Shown: positions 35,506 through 45,100 of the stretch, one piece after another
Layout: the number at the start of each line of letters is the position of its first letter
How positions within the stretch are numbered: position 1 is the first letter of the stretch
Origin: an uncultured Saprospiraceae bacterium
GTDB lineage: Bacteria; Bacteroidota; Bacteroidia; Chitinophagales; Saprospiraceae
Reading direction: 5' to 3'
Assembly (NCBI GenBank): GCA_938016265.1
Contig: CALLWB010000068.1
Coordinates: 1 to 64,000 of the forward strand
DNA length: 64,000 nt
Position numbers and translations under genes: made by a program
The notes under the pieces: generated by a model
Database searches by the model: none
Seen by the model: only the letters and a program-made list of their open reading frames with translations
Told to the model about the DNA's origin: nothing

Positions 35506-37654
35506 TTTTATGGAATAGTTTTCCTGATTTTGCATAGTCGACCAGCATATCACAGGCAGTAAAGCGGGCACCATTCTTTTCTTTCAGTTCGTCCAATTTC
35601 GAAACAATATCAGCAGCTCCCCTAGCATCAATGTACCGAAACGGCCCTCCTGAGAATGGTCGGAATCCTAGTCCAAAGATGGCACCGATATCTCCTTCCA
35701 AAGGATTGCGCAACACCTCTTCTTCTAAGCAGCGCACTGCCTCGTTGACCATGATCAGGCCCATTCGTTCTTGAATATTGGCATCCTCCATTTTCTTTCG
35801 GTCCTTTCCTCCAAAATAGGAATAGATAGCTTCATTGACAACCCCTTTTTTCTTTTTTCCCTTTTCGTCGTACTGGAAAAATCCTTTGTTGTTTTTCCGA
35901 CCTTTGTAGCCATCCGCTGCTAGTTTCCCCATCACATCACTCGTTTGCAGCTTGACCACTTCCATAGGAAAACCAGCCTCTTTGAACCGTTTGTGAATCA
36001 TATCTCTGAGATCTCCCTCTTGTACATGTGCACCAACATCAATCCCAACTTCATCCAATAAAGTGATTGGGCCGACGGGGAATCCCCATTTTTTCATGGC
36101 GCGGTCTATTTGTTGGATGTCTCCCCCTTCTTCCAGGAGCAACAGGGCTTCATTGAGGTAGGGTGCAAGGATTCTGGTGGTATAAAAACCAGGTTTGTCT
36201 TTTACTACAATACAGGTTTTTCCTTGTTTTACCCCAATCGCCAAAGCGGTTGCAGTCACCCAATCGGCAGTTTGATCGGTGATGACAATTTCCAGCAATG
36301 GCATTTTGGGCACTGGAGAGAAATAGTGCATACCAATGACATTTTCCGGTCGTTTGGCGTGTTGGGCGATTGCTGTAACTGGCAGTGCAGAGGTATTCGT
36401 AGCAAAAATGCATTTATCATTCGTCACCGCTTCTACTTCGGCAATGATCTTTTGTTTTAGGGAAAGGTCTTCGAAAACGGCTTCGATAACGATATCTGCC
36501 TGCTCGAATTGATGGTAATCTAGCTGCGTCGTTATTCTATTGAGAATGGCTTCTGCTTTTACTTTGTTGAGCGATTTTCGTTTTACTTTTTTGGAAAAGC
36601 TTTTCCACAAAGACGCCTTTGCAGAGGACAAGGTTTCTTCTGAAATATCTTTTAATATAATGTCAATTCCTTTGGTAATGGTCACTTCTGCAATCCCCTC
36701 TCCCATAAATCCCGCTCCCAGGATAGCGGCTTTATTGATGGGGACGGCCTGGTCCTTCATTGGATTTTTCTTGAGGGCGGTCATTCCGAAAAACACGTTG
36801 ATCAATTGTTTAGATTCGGGTGTTTTCATTAACTCGACGAATAGTTCAGCCTCTCTTGCCAATCCTTTTTGTAGTGTAGTACCCATTCCAAACTCCACTG
36901 CCTTTAGAATATTGATCGGTGCTGGATAATTTCCGTAGGTTTGCTTTAAGACCAGTTCCTTGGCCTTTTTGTAAATAATGTTTCTTGTGATTGGATTTCC
37001 TTCTAGGAGTTTTTCCTGAAGAGCACGTTTGTCTTTTCTTGTGAACTTCCCTGCTACCAAGTCAAGCGCCATCTTTTTTGCAGCAAGCAATAAACTTTCT
37101 TCGGGAGCGATTCTATCTGCTAGTCCGATTTTGTAGGCTTTGCTGGCATAAATGTTCTTACCGGTCAGCATGATGTCCAGCGCTTTTTGAATACCGATCA
37201 ATCTGGGTAGACGTTGTGTCCCGCCCATTCCCGGCAGTAGGCCGAGTTGAACTTCAGGCAACGCCATCATCGTTCTTTTCGAACTGGCGATCACTCTGGC
37301 ATCACAGCACAAGGCAATTTCAGTGCCTGCCCCCATACATGCGCCATGAATTGCAGCAATGAATGGTTTTTTCATATTGACCATTCTAGTAGACATGGCG
37401 TGTCCTTCCATGGTGGTTGGCAGCATTTCCTCCTCTTTTAGTTGACCAAACATATTGATGTCTGCTCCGACTAAGAAGTCTTTTTTTCTACTAATGAATA
37501 CCGCACTTGTGATATCGTTGTCGCTTTCTATCCGATCAAGCATGCTTACAAAGTCCGTCATCACATCGGTAGAGATCTTATTCACTGGGGAATTTTCCTG
37601 ATCCATCCAAATAATTGCAACTCCCTGCTGATTGTCTATTTCGAAATTGGCCAT
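35495..37654 (-). CDS. fadJ: Fatty acid oxidation multifunctional protein (FadJ-like)
   Basis: A 719-residue fusion of enoyl-CoA hydratase/isomerase (about 1-190; AAIHGACMGAGTEIALCCDAR is the oxyanion-hole region) and 3-hydroxyacyl-CoA dehydrogenase. The NAD motif AAILGAGFMGEGIAEVTI lies near 310, IEAVFEDLSLKQ follows, and the dehydrogenase catalytic region NVIGMHYFSPVPKMPLLEI lies near 440. The C-terminal 3HCDH domain is complete, near RILAPYLNEALLLLEEG. It hydrates enoyl-CoA and oxidises 3-hydroxyacyl-CoA in beta-oxidation. The next gene is the amidohydrolase. No thiolase (FadA/FadI) is adjacent in the window. Confidence 0.93.
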   Translation of the reverse strand: MANFEIDNQQGVAIIWMDQENSPVNKISTDVMTDFVSMLDRIESDNDITSAVFISRKKDFLVGADINMFGQLKEEEMLPTTMEGHAMSTRMVNMKKPFIAAIHGACMGAGTEIALCCDARVIASSKRTMMALPEVQLGLLPGMGGTQRLPRLIGIQKALDIMLTGKNIYASKAYKIGLADRIAPEESLLLAAKKMALDLVAGKFTRKDKRALQEKLLEGNPITRNIIYKKAKELVLKQTYGNYPAPINILKAVEFGMGTTLQKGLAREAELFVELMKTPESKQLINVFFGMTALKKNPMKDQAVPINKAAILGAGFMGEGIAEVTITKGIDIILKDISEETLSSAKASLWKSFSKKVKRKSLNKVKAEAILNRITTQLDYHQFEQADIVIEAVFEDLSLKQKIIAEVEAVTNDKCIFATNTSALPVTAIAQHAKRPENVIGMHYFSPVPKMPLLEIVITDQTADWVTATALAIGVKQGKTCIVVKDKPGFYTTRILAPYLNEALLLLEEGGDIQQIDRAMKKWGFPVGPITLLDEVGIDVGAHVQEGDLRDMIHKRFKEAGFPMEVVKLQTSDVMGKLAADGYKGRKNNKGFFQYDEKGKKKKGVVNEAIYSYFGGKDRKKMEDANIQERMGLIMVNEAVRCLEEEVLRNPLEGDIGAIFGLGFRPFSGGPFRYIDARGAADIVSKLDELKEKNGARFTACDMLVDYAKSGKLFHKNEN

Positions 37655-37687
37655 TTGATTTGTCGTTTATCCCAATTCATTAAGTTT

Positions 37688-37866
37688 AACCCAATTCATG
37701 CAATAGAAAATTCATTTTATGCTGAAACCTCTGCAAAACTGCGCACGTCCGTCAATTTTGATTCTCACCGTAATCTTACTACGTCTGCGAGTCAAAATCA
37801 CCGTAGAGTGCACATTTTTATTGAGTTTTCAACCTAAAACAAACTTCCTATTGCATGAATTGGGTT
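37688..37866. mobile_element. MITE-like 179-bp element with perfect 19-bp terminal inverted repeats
   Basis: AACCCAATTCATGCAATAG at 37688-37706 is exactly reverse-complementary to 37848-37866. The interior is itself an imperfect palindrome: the arms TGCAAAACTGCGCAC and GTGCACATTTTTATTGAG, and an inner pair around CAATTTTGATTCTC and GAGTCAAAATCACC, fold back on each other. A partial outer copy of the end (CCCAATTCAT) lies at 37671-37680, 10 bp outside the left arm. No gene is encoded. This is the structure of a miniature inverted-repeat element or a long repetitive palindrome; no target-site duplication is visible with certainty. Confidence 0.65.
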
Positions 37867-37960
37867 TAATATAATTATCAAAAATAATATTTTTTTGATG
37901 ACGAATAGACCTGTTCTTGTTTTGCAAGCAACATTTTATACATGACCGTGGGATATTCTA

Positions 37961-37968
37961 TATATTTG
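37961..37968 (+). promoter_or_regulatory. Perfect -7 box (TATATTTG) of the rhodanese gene
   Basis: TATATTTG lies 24 bp before the ATG at 37993; no clear -33 TTTG. Confidence 0.5.
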
Positions 37969-37992
37969 TCCGAATAGTAAAAATTAAAACAG

Positions 37993-38304
37993 ATGTTAAA
38001 TTTCATTAAAAAACTCCTAGGAATGCCTGTTGCAGATCTTCAGCAAATTGCAGCTGATGGTGCAATAATTTTAGATGTCCGATCTCCAGGGGAATTTGCG
38101 AGTGGTCATGTAAAGGGCGCGATCAATGTACCTGTTGACAAAATTGGCAGCAAGCTGGCGATGTTGCAGAAAAAAAATTCTCCAATCATCGCTTATTGCC
38201 AATCCGGCATGAGAAGTCGGATGGCCGTCTCCCAATTGAAAGGTAATGGGATAGAAGCCTACAATGCTGGCTCCTTGTCTGCTGCTCGCAAATTATTTAA
38301 TTGA
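37993..38304 (+). CDS. Single-domain rhodanese-like sulfurtransferase
   Basis: A 103-residue protein that is all rhodanese domain. ILDVRSPGEFASGHVKGAINVP is the usual first half, and the active-site loop CQSGMRS follows AYC near residue 76, with the catalytic cysteine as the first residue. It probably shuttles sulphane sulphur in the cytoplasm. Its stop is 2 bp from the stop of the convergent rpoN, so the two share a terminator region. Confidence 0.9.
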   Translation: MLNFIKKLLGMPVADLQQIAADGAIILDVRSPGEFASGHVKGAINVPVDKIGSKLAMLQKKNSPIIAYCQSGMRSRMAVSQLKGNGIEAYNAGSLSAARKLFN

Positions 38305-38306
38305 CC

Positions 38307-39845
38307 TTATAGCTCTTTGCGGAGCCTTGCTACAGGGATGTTAAGTTGTTCTCTGTATTTGGCGACAGTACGTCGGGCAATATTGTATCCTTTCTCTCTG
38401 AGTTGATCTTTGAGTTTCTCGTCGGAAAGTGGTTTGCGTTTTGATTCTTTTTCAATCAGTTCCGTCAGGATTTTTTTGACTTCCAGGGTAGAAACTTCTT
38501 CCCCGGAATCTGTTTGTAGGGATTCTGAGAAAAACCCTTTGAGTCGTTTTGTCCCGAACTCGGTTTGCACATACTTGCTGTTTGCGACTCTGGAAACGGT
38601 AGAGATATCCAATCCTGTTATTTCAGCTATATCCTTTAGGATCATTGGTCGTAGCACTTTTTGATCTCCAGTTAGGAAAAAGTCGTGCTGATACTGTAGT
38701 ATCGAATACATCGTTTTGTACATGGTCTGCTGACGTTGGCGTATTGCATCAATAAACCATTTTGCGGCATCAATTTTTTGTTTGATAAACATCACCGCGT
38801 CGCGTTGTTTTTTGTCTTTTTTCTTCTTGGTCAATACGCCGTATGATTTTAGCATGTCTTTGTATTGATCACTAATTCTCAGGTCGGGCGCATTTCTGGA
38901 GTTGAGGATTAGTTCGAGCTCACCGTTTTCATTTTTGATAATGAAATCCGGTACGATATAGTGTTGTATTCTAGCGGCACCACCATAGCCACTTGCTGGT
39001 TTAGGGTTGAGTTTTAGAATTTCATCTATTGCAATTTTGAGCTCATTTTCAGTGATACTCATTTGTTTTTGAAGTTTTTCGTAATGCTTTTTAGAAAACT
39101 CTTCAAAATGATCAGATATTAATTTTACTGCCCTTTCCAGGCTTACGATTTCTTCGGCTTCCAGCTCGTCGTTAGTTAATTTCCGTTTTAGCTGAATGAC
39201 TAGGCATTCCTGCAGATCGCGAGAGCCGATTCCTGCGGGGTCGAATTGTTGAACGACGCCTAGTAGTTCTAAGACCTCTTTTTCTGTTGTTGTTATGTTT
39301 TGGGAGAAAGCCAAGTCATCTACCATAGCAATAGTATCCCGACGCAAATATCCATCATCATCAATACTACCGATAATTTGCTTGGCAACAGCCGCCTGAT
39401 GGTCTGAAAGCTTGACCAACCCCAGCTGTGCTTCTAAGTGTTCATGAAAGGTATCGTGTACTGCAATCGGGATAGATTTATCTTCGTCGTCGGAAGAATA
39501 GTTATCTGACTTCAATTTGTAGCTAGCCGTATCATCTTCTAGATAATCTGACAAGTAATCAGATAGTTCAAGATCATCATCTCTGGTTGGTTCTTCTGCT
39601 TCTGCTTCTGCTTCAGTTTGTTCTTTCTCTTTCTCTTTTGCTTTTTCTTCCTTTGTTTCAGAAAAGAATTCATCCTGATTTTCTTCGTCTGTTTCAAGAC
39701 CTTCCTCCAATGCAGGATTCCCTTCCATCTCTTCCTTTATCCGTTGCTCCAGGGCAGCAGTAGGTACTTGCAACAATTTCATTAATTGAATTTGTTGCGG
39801 AGATAATTTTTGTGTTTGTCTCTGGGATAAATTTTGTCTTAACAT
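38307..39845 (-). CDS. rpoN: RNA polymerase sigma-54 factor RpoN
   Basis: A 512-residue sigma-54. Region I is Gln-rich (QRQTQKLSPQQIQLMKLLQ) and carries the activator contacts. A highly acidic region II follows (about 55-110, many Glu/Asp including KEKEKEQTEAEAEAEE). The core-binding and helix-turn-helix regions come next, and the RpoN box ARRTVAKYREQLNI is near the C-terminus. Transcription from its promoters requires AAA+ activators, none of which are in this window. A near-consensus -7 box TATATTTA lies at 39886-39893, about 40 bp upstream. Confidence 0.96.
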   Translation of the reverse strand: MLRQNLSQRQTQKLSPQQIQLMKLLQVPTAALEQRIKEEMEGNPALEEGLETDEENQDEFFSETKEEKAKEKEKEQTEAEAEAEEPTRDDDLELSDYLSDYLEDDTASYKLKSDNYSSDDEDKSIPIAVHDTFHEHLEAQLGLVKLSDHQAAVAKQIIGSIDDDGYLRRDTIAMVDDLAFSQNITTTEKEVLELLGVVQQFDPAGIGSRDLQECLVIQLKRKLTNDELEAEEIVSLERAVKLISDHFEEFSKKHYEKLQKQMSITENELKIAIDEILKLNPKPASGYGGAARIQHYIVPDFIIKNENGELELILNSRNAPDLRISDQYKDMLKSYGVLTKKKKDKKQRDAVMFIKQKIDAAKWFIDAIRQRQQTMYKTMYSILQYQHDFFLTGDQKVLRPMILKDIAEITGLDISTVSRVANSKYVQTEFGTKRLKGFFSESLQTDSGEEVSTLEVKKILTELIEKESKRKPLSDEKLKDQLREKGYNIARRTVAKYREQLNIPVARLRKEL

Positions 39846-39885
39846 AACTCACATTTTTATTCTACTCCACCTTCGGTTGTCACTC

Positions 39886-39893
39886 TAAATATA
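39886..39893 (-). promoter_or_regulatory. Near-consensus -7 box (TATATTTA) of rpoN
   Basis: TATATTTA on the minus strand matches 7 of 8 positions, 40 bp before the ATG. CAAA on the plus strand (TTTG on the minus) lies 23 bp upstream. Confidence 0.4.
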
Positions 39894-40051
39894 GGAGATA
39901 AAAAGCGGTAACGCCACAAAAAGTTGTTTTTTTATCAAAAATCACACCAAAAATGATGTTATGTAAACAAAAAGACCAACCTCAGCCTATGATAGAACAT
40001 GCGAATTGGTAAAATGGATAACTATGTTAAAGTTTTGTTATGGTCTTTAAA

Positions 40052-40600
40052 TCAATGATTAACCGGCTCTTTTTGCTCCGAAACAGCAGCTACTTTTTTC
40101 TTACCCAAACGGTCAAACCCAATTTTGATGACAAAAATAAGGATGGCGATGAACCCTACCAGGTGCCAGATACTTGCACCGACAAAAATCCATATTCTCG
40201 TTTTTTGCAACAACATGATCAATATGAATGCCGCTGCAATAACCAATATCAATCCACTGATTTTATCAAAACCGGGGATAGATGTCAGATCAACACGTTG
40301 TTTGATAATTGCTAATGTGGACACCATGGAAAGAATAGGAAGAAAATAAACGATTATATTGACTTCCAATAGGTTTTGTCGCTCAAAAAACATCGAGTAA
40401 ATACACAACAATACAGAAAAAATTCCAGGAATACATACCAGGTAGATTAGTACAGAAAAAATATACTTCCAGGGATCCTGATAGCCATCTTTGCCACTAA
40501 GAAATCCGAACAATGCCGCTAGGATGGGCATTACTATAAAGAAATAAATCAGTAGAAAACTGTTGTTGGTTACCGATTCAAAAAGTGCTTGTAATGTCAT
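40052..40600 (-). CDS. Multi-pass membrane protein downstream of the toxin-like operon
   Basis: 182 residues from the ATG at 40600 (a TTG nine codons earlier is less likely). Four or more hydrophobic segments: LLIYFFIVMPILAALFGFL, the IFSVLIYLVCIPGIFSVLLC stretch, VNIIVYFLPILSMVSTLAI, LILVIAAAFILIMLL, and IWHLVGFIAILIFVIKIG. No family is recognised. It lies 92 bp after the stop of the last clearly coupled gene of the DUF4157 operon on the same strand, so it may be the last gene of that transcript or independent. Confidence 0.7.
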   Translation of the reverse strand: MTLQALFESVTNNSFLLIYFFIVMPILAALFGFLSGKDGYQDPWKYIFSVLIYLVCIPGIFSVLLCIYSMFFERQNLLEVNIIVYFLPILSMVSTLAIIKQRVDLTSIPGFDKISGLILVIAAAFILIMLLQKTRIWIFVGASIWHLVGFIAILIFVIKIGFDRLGKKKVAAVSEQKEPVNH

Positions 40601-40692
40601 GATTGTGATTGTGTGAGTACTTCCCAAAAGTAATAAATATCTTCAACAAAGGATTTTACGTGGCTAGAGACACTACGTTGCTAATTGCTGGG

Positions 40693-41184
40693 TTATTTTT
40701 TTGATCGTTTTAAATCTCGCTTCCATTCAGGATTCCCTGACCAGAATTTTTTGGCTATTGGATTGGATCTTGACATTTTTAGTATCTCCTGTACAAGCAA
40801 ATCGTTTTCTTGCTTTTTTGCTTCGTAAGCTTCAATAAAAGAAAAATCGCCTTGTAGTATTGGTTGGCAGTGTTTTTCTATGAATTTGCCCCAGACTTCT
40901 ATTTGTGCTCTTAGTTTTTTAGCGCCTTTGTATCTTCGAGTAGGAAGAAATTGGTATACGTATTTGGGGTCTTCGCATTCTACGATTTGACCGACGCCGT
41001 ATTTTTTCTTATCTATTAATATAAAGACGTCCATTTGATCCTCATAGCGCTCAAATTGATAGCGAATAGTGCATGGTTCTAATTGGATGTCTAGACGGCT
41101 AGTATCAGCCGTGTCTACTTCGAATGTCGGTATAAACTCCAGGCTGTTTTCTATGTCTTTACGAAAGATTTCTGGTTTTATCAT
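40693..41184 (-). CDS. Unknown protein coupled to the DUF4157 locus
   Basis: A 163-residue soluble protein with no signal or membrane segment. It has alternating beta-type stretches (IRYQFERYEDQMDVFILIDKK, YKGAKKLRAQIEVWGKFIE) and a basic C-terminus (FWSGNPEWKRDLKRSKK). Its ATG overlaps the stop of the 317-residue gene (ATGA, 4 bp), which is tight translational coupling. No family recognised. In the third position after a polymorphic-toxin-like gene it could be an immunity or adaptor protein; this is inference from order only. Confidence 0.7.
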   Translation of the reverse strand: MIKPEIFRKDIENSLEFIPTFEVDTADTSRLDIQLEPCTIRYQFERYEDQMDVFILIDKKKYGVGQIVECEDPKYVYQFLPTRRYKGAKKLRAQIEVWGKFIEKHCQPILQGDFSFIEAYEAKKQENDLLVQEILKMSRSNPIAKKFWSGNPEWKRDLKRSKK

Positions 41185-42134
41185 TCCACTAGATTTTTGT
41201 CCTTATTGGCAAAGGCTTGAAGTAATTCCAAGTAAAATCGATCTACGAAATAATTGACCCAATGTGGGTATTCCAAAACGATACGCCCAGATTCATGTTC
41301 AAAATTATCAAACTTTTCCCAATCAATTTCAGGGATATCATCTTCATCAGAGAACTCTATGGTTTCCAACAATGGTTTTATTGAATCGTACAATGCAACG
41401 CTTATATCTGTGTTTCTCCAGGGATGAAATGTAAATTTATCCAAATGTTTCCCTGATTCGGACATCGGTGGTGTTTTAAAGGCGGGCATACCGTTATCCC
41501 AGAGTTCCTTCAGAAACTTTAAATCATTCACCAGTGCCTTAGTACTATTAAAATAGACCAAGTGGGCATTCATTGGTTGATACAACCCTTCTGCTGAAAA
41601 AGACTTTATCATCTTTACAGATGGCAAATATGCAATTTGGAAGAGTACCTGTTGAATTAGTTCCAGGTTTTTTTCTACGTAATCATTAACTCTTTTAATT
41701 TCTTCGGTTTCCTCCTTATTCACTAAGGCAGTGAACGGACCAGTTTTGTCGACCAATAGATTTGCATCGCCCTCTAAGTTATAATCACTTTCATAAAAAT
41801 CAATGTGTTTTTGGTCCCAAAATACTAGGACAATAGGAATGTACTCGAAACTTGCTTTTGCACCTTGAAAACGCCAACACTTCATATAACTCCACGCAGA
41901 AAAATAAACAGATTGATCTTTGTAAGTATCAGTATATTCTAGTAACTCACTAGTAGAAATTGGTCCTTCTTTTTCTAGAATTCTATCTGACAACTTAAAT
42001 CCCTTAACGGAAAGGCTTGTCCATTCTTTTGCAACAAAGTCGAGTTGACCAAGGGCAGTGGTTATATCTTCTAACTTACTTCGAAGACTTTTTTCTTCGA
42101 CAAACCAAATTTTGTTAACAAGTTCTATACTCAT
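41181..42134 (-). CDS. Unknown protein directly after the DUF4157 gene, candidate immunity or adaptor
   Basis: A 317-residue soluble protein, aromatic- and acid-rich (WSYMKCWRFQGAKASFEYIP, EFSDEDDIPEIDWEKF, YPHWVNYFVDRFYLELLQAF), without signal peptide or membrane segment. It begins 15 bp after the end of the DUF4157 giant gene and overlaps the following gene by 4 bp. No known family is recognised. Position right after the toxin-like tip is where polymorphic-toxin immunity genes normally sit; the size is large for an immunity protein, so a delivery adaptor is equally possible. Confidence 0.7.
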   Translation of the reverse strand: MSIELVNKIWFVEEKSLRSKLEDITTALGQLDFVAKEWTSLSVKGFKLSDRILEKEGPISTSELLEYTDTYKDQSVYFSAWSYMKCWRFQGAKASFEYIPIVLVFWDQKHIDFYESDYNLEGDANLLVDKTGPFTALVNKEETEEIKRVNDYVEKNLELIQQVLFQIAYLPSVKMIKSFSAEGLYQPMNAHLVYFNSTKALVNDLKFLKELWDNGMPAFKTPPMSESGKHLDKFTFHPWRNTDISVALYDSIKPLLETIEFSDEDDIPEIDWEKFDNFEHESGRIVLEYPHWVNYFVDRFYLELLQAFANKDKNLVE

Positions 42135-42149
42135 TTATCCAACTGAAAT

Positions 42150-45100
42150 TTAAGGCGTAGTGGTAGTAATATAAACTTGTTTACCATGAATCAAGTGTGG
42201 CTTACCATCGAGGTGCAAAATACGATTTTCAATTGTAAATCCTTTTGATTTTATTTCATTGCCAACAACCATTTCAAATCGGATTACTTTTTCCTTGCCA
42301 AGTGCATTAGCAGAGTCTTCAAGTTGTTTTAAGCCTTTATTAATTTCTGTTCCTTTTGCTTCACTAATAATATATTTCCCTTGCCGCGTTACCGCAATTG
42401 TATCCGCAGAAGGCTTAGTCCCTAATCTAGCTCCTGGGTTAATAAATCGGTCTGCCTCTGCCCCCATGTATACTGTTTCAACATTGCTTCTATCTGCAGC
42501 TTTTGTGGCTGATAGTGCTTCTCTTGCAGCGTCAGGAGCAATTAATGCCTCCGGGTCTCCTATGATTTTATTCCCATTTGGTACTTTCTTGCGATTAAGC
42601 ATGAATAATCCATTCTTTGGATATACCAGGTGCGCTGGGTTGCCTCCATATGTACCATTTTTCAGGTATTCAATCCAGCTTGTTTTTGCTGAGGAAGGTA
42701 GATTATTATACTCATCAACATGGTCAATAAACGACTTCAATTGATTAGCATTGAGCTCGCTTAGAATTGGACCCAATTCCTCAGGAGTAACTTTATCTAA
42801 AAGTATGGTTAATTGTCCCGGATCTGTTTTCTCTAGAAGGGAAATCAGCTGGTTCGCATCTGTTGTATTGTCTAATAGTCGCTCCAGTTGAGCCATGTCC
42901 GTCACGGAGCCAGCTAATGTCTCTAATTGCGACGAACTTGTCACTTTGCCACCAGACAATAAACGCTCTACAAGCGCAGCATCACCTCCATACAGCCCGA
43001 CAATACGTTCTGCATCAGCTACGTCATCAAACAAGTGCTTGAATGGTGTGAGTTGATGTGGTACCATTTGACTAGTCCCCGGCACGTAAGTATACCAGTT
43101 TTGTGTCAGGAAGTCTATTTCTCTACCAAAGCCTGTCATCTCTCCTGCTCCATTGACCAATGCACCACTCGCTGAAGGAGGAGTTGCTAGGATGATAGTA
43201 TCTCCACGATTGATCGCTGCTTGCAGCCATGGCTGATTGACGGTATCCCAGAACTGACTTGGATTGCCCCAGAAAATATCTGGCGCATTCAATATGTTAT
43301 AGTCTCCAATACCACCGCCGAAGTGCAGCGTTTTGTCGAATTGTACAATATCCAGAACGTCTTTAATATCATCACCATATCGGCCAAGAATAGTTGTCGT
43401 ACCTCCAACATCCGGCACAATCGAAACCCCAGAATTAGAACTAAAGGCGTTCGTTACCATTCTACTCAAAGTGGCCGGGTCTGAGAATTCATCAATGATT
43501 CTTAATAATTCATCAGATGAAGGTATTTTCGTTTCATTTAATATTCTATTAATCTGAGATGCATCGGAGATGAGATCCGTATCCATCAATCTTGTAATAT
43601 GATTGACATCGGACACTTTATCACTGTTTAGGATTTTGACGACCATTGCTGGATCGACTTTATCAAGGACAGCGATTAATCCTGGAATATCGTCCGTTTT
43701 ATTTAATAAGATTTTAAGCTGTGCGGCATCTGTTTTTCCTAGTAAAGAAATTAACTGTGTTGCATCTGTTTTTTCGAAGAACAACAATAGTTGCTGTGGT
43801 GTTGCTTTTTCGAACAAGACAACCAATTGTCCGGCGTCTGCTTTCTCAAACAAGGAGACTAACTGTGCGGGGCTTGCTTTCTCGAACAGTGCTATCAATT
43901 GTGCAGCATCTGCCTTCTCAAACAAGGCGACTAGTTGACCAGCATCGGCTTTCTCAAATAGCGCGACCAATTGTGCGGCATCCGCTTTCTCAAATAAGGC
44001 GACTAGTTGACCAGCATCTGCTTTCTCAAATAAAGCAATTAGTTGACCGGCGTCTGCCTTCTCGAACAAGGCAATCAGTTGGCCAGCATCGGCTTTCTCA
44101 AACAACGTAATTAATTGCCCAGCATCCGCTTTCTCAAATAAGGTGATTAATTGGCCAGCGTCAGCTTTCTCGAACAAGGAGATCAGTTGGCCAGCGTCGG
44201 CTTTCTCGAACAAGGCGATCAGTTGACCAGCATCCGCTTTCTCAAATAAGGCGATCAGTTGACCAGCGTCGGCTTTTTCGAATAAAGAGATGAGTTGACC
44301 GGCATCTGCTTTTTCGAACAGGGAGATGAGTTGACCAGCATCCGCTTTTTCAAACAATGCGATCAGTTGACCAGCGTCAGCTTTTTCGAATAGGGCAATT
44401 AGTTGGCCACCGTCTGCTTTCTCAAATAAGGAGATTAACTGACCGGCATCTGCTTTACTAAACAACGTAATTAGTTGTCCAGCATCCGCTTTTCCGAGTA
44501 ATGTAAACAGATCTGCTGGAGTCGATTTATTCAATAGGGTTAGAAGATCAGGTGGAGATGCTTTGTCTAAGAGCTTAAGCAAGTCGCCAGCATCATCAAC
44601 ATGGTCTAGCAATTTCAGTAAGTCATCTATTTGTGGCACTTTAGTTACCACTCTAGTTATTTTTTCAACTGGCCGTACTCTTCTGACCAACTGTAAAAGT
44701 TTTGCAGGATTTTTAATTTTCCCAGCTAACCAAATGATTTTATTAATACTCAGACGGCTCTCCAAAATCTTTAGGAGCACATCAGGTTTTAGAAGTTTTA
44801 CAGCCTCGATCAATTTGCTTAGACCAGGTACTTTATCAATAAGTCGTAGAAGTACTGGAACCTCTGTTACTTTGTCGACTAGTTTGAGGAGGTTTGGAAT
44901 ATCTGTTGTTTTATCTACTAATTTTATTACATCATCAATAGATTTCACTTTATCCAACAGCTTCATTACGTTACCTGAATCCCCAACTCTATCTATTACG
45001 CTCAGGAATTTTGCTGGATCATCGACGTACTTTAATACCTTATTAACATCTCCAATTTCATCTAGTACAGATATTAACCGATTTATATCGCCAGCTTCAT

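Noticed and set aside
43721-44110. Long plus-strand frames inside the repeat array of the giant gene
   Set aside because: The repetitive 36-bp unit leaves all frames open; the minus-strand product alone continues smoothly through the array.
43702-44565. The 36-bp array as a CRISPR
   Set aside because: Copies are contiguous without spacers and are in frame inside a coding gene.
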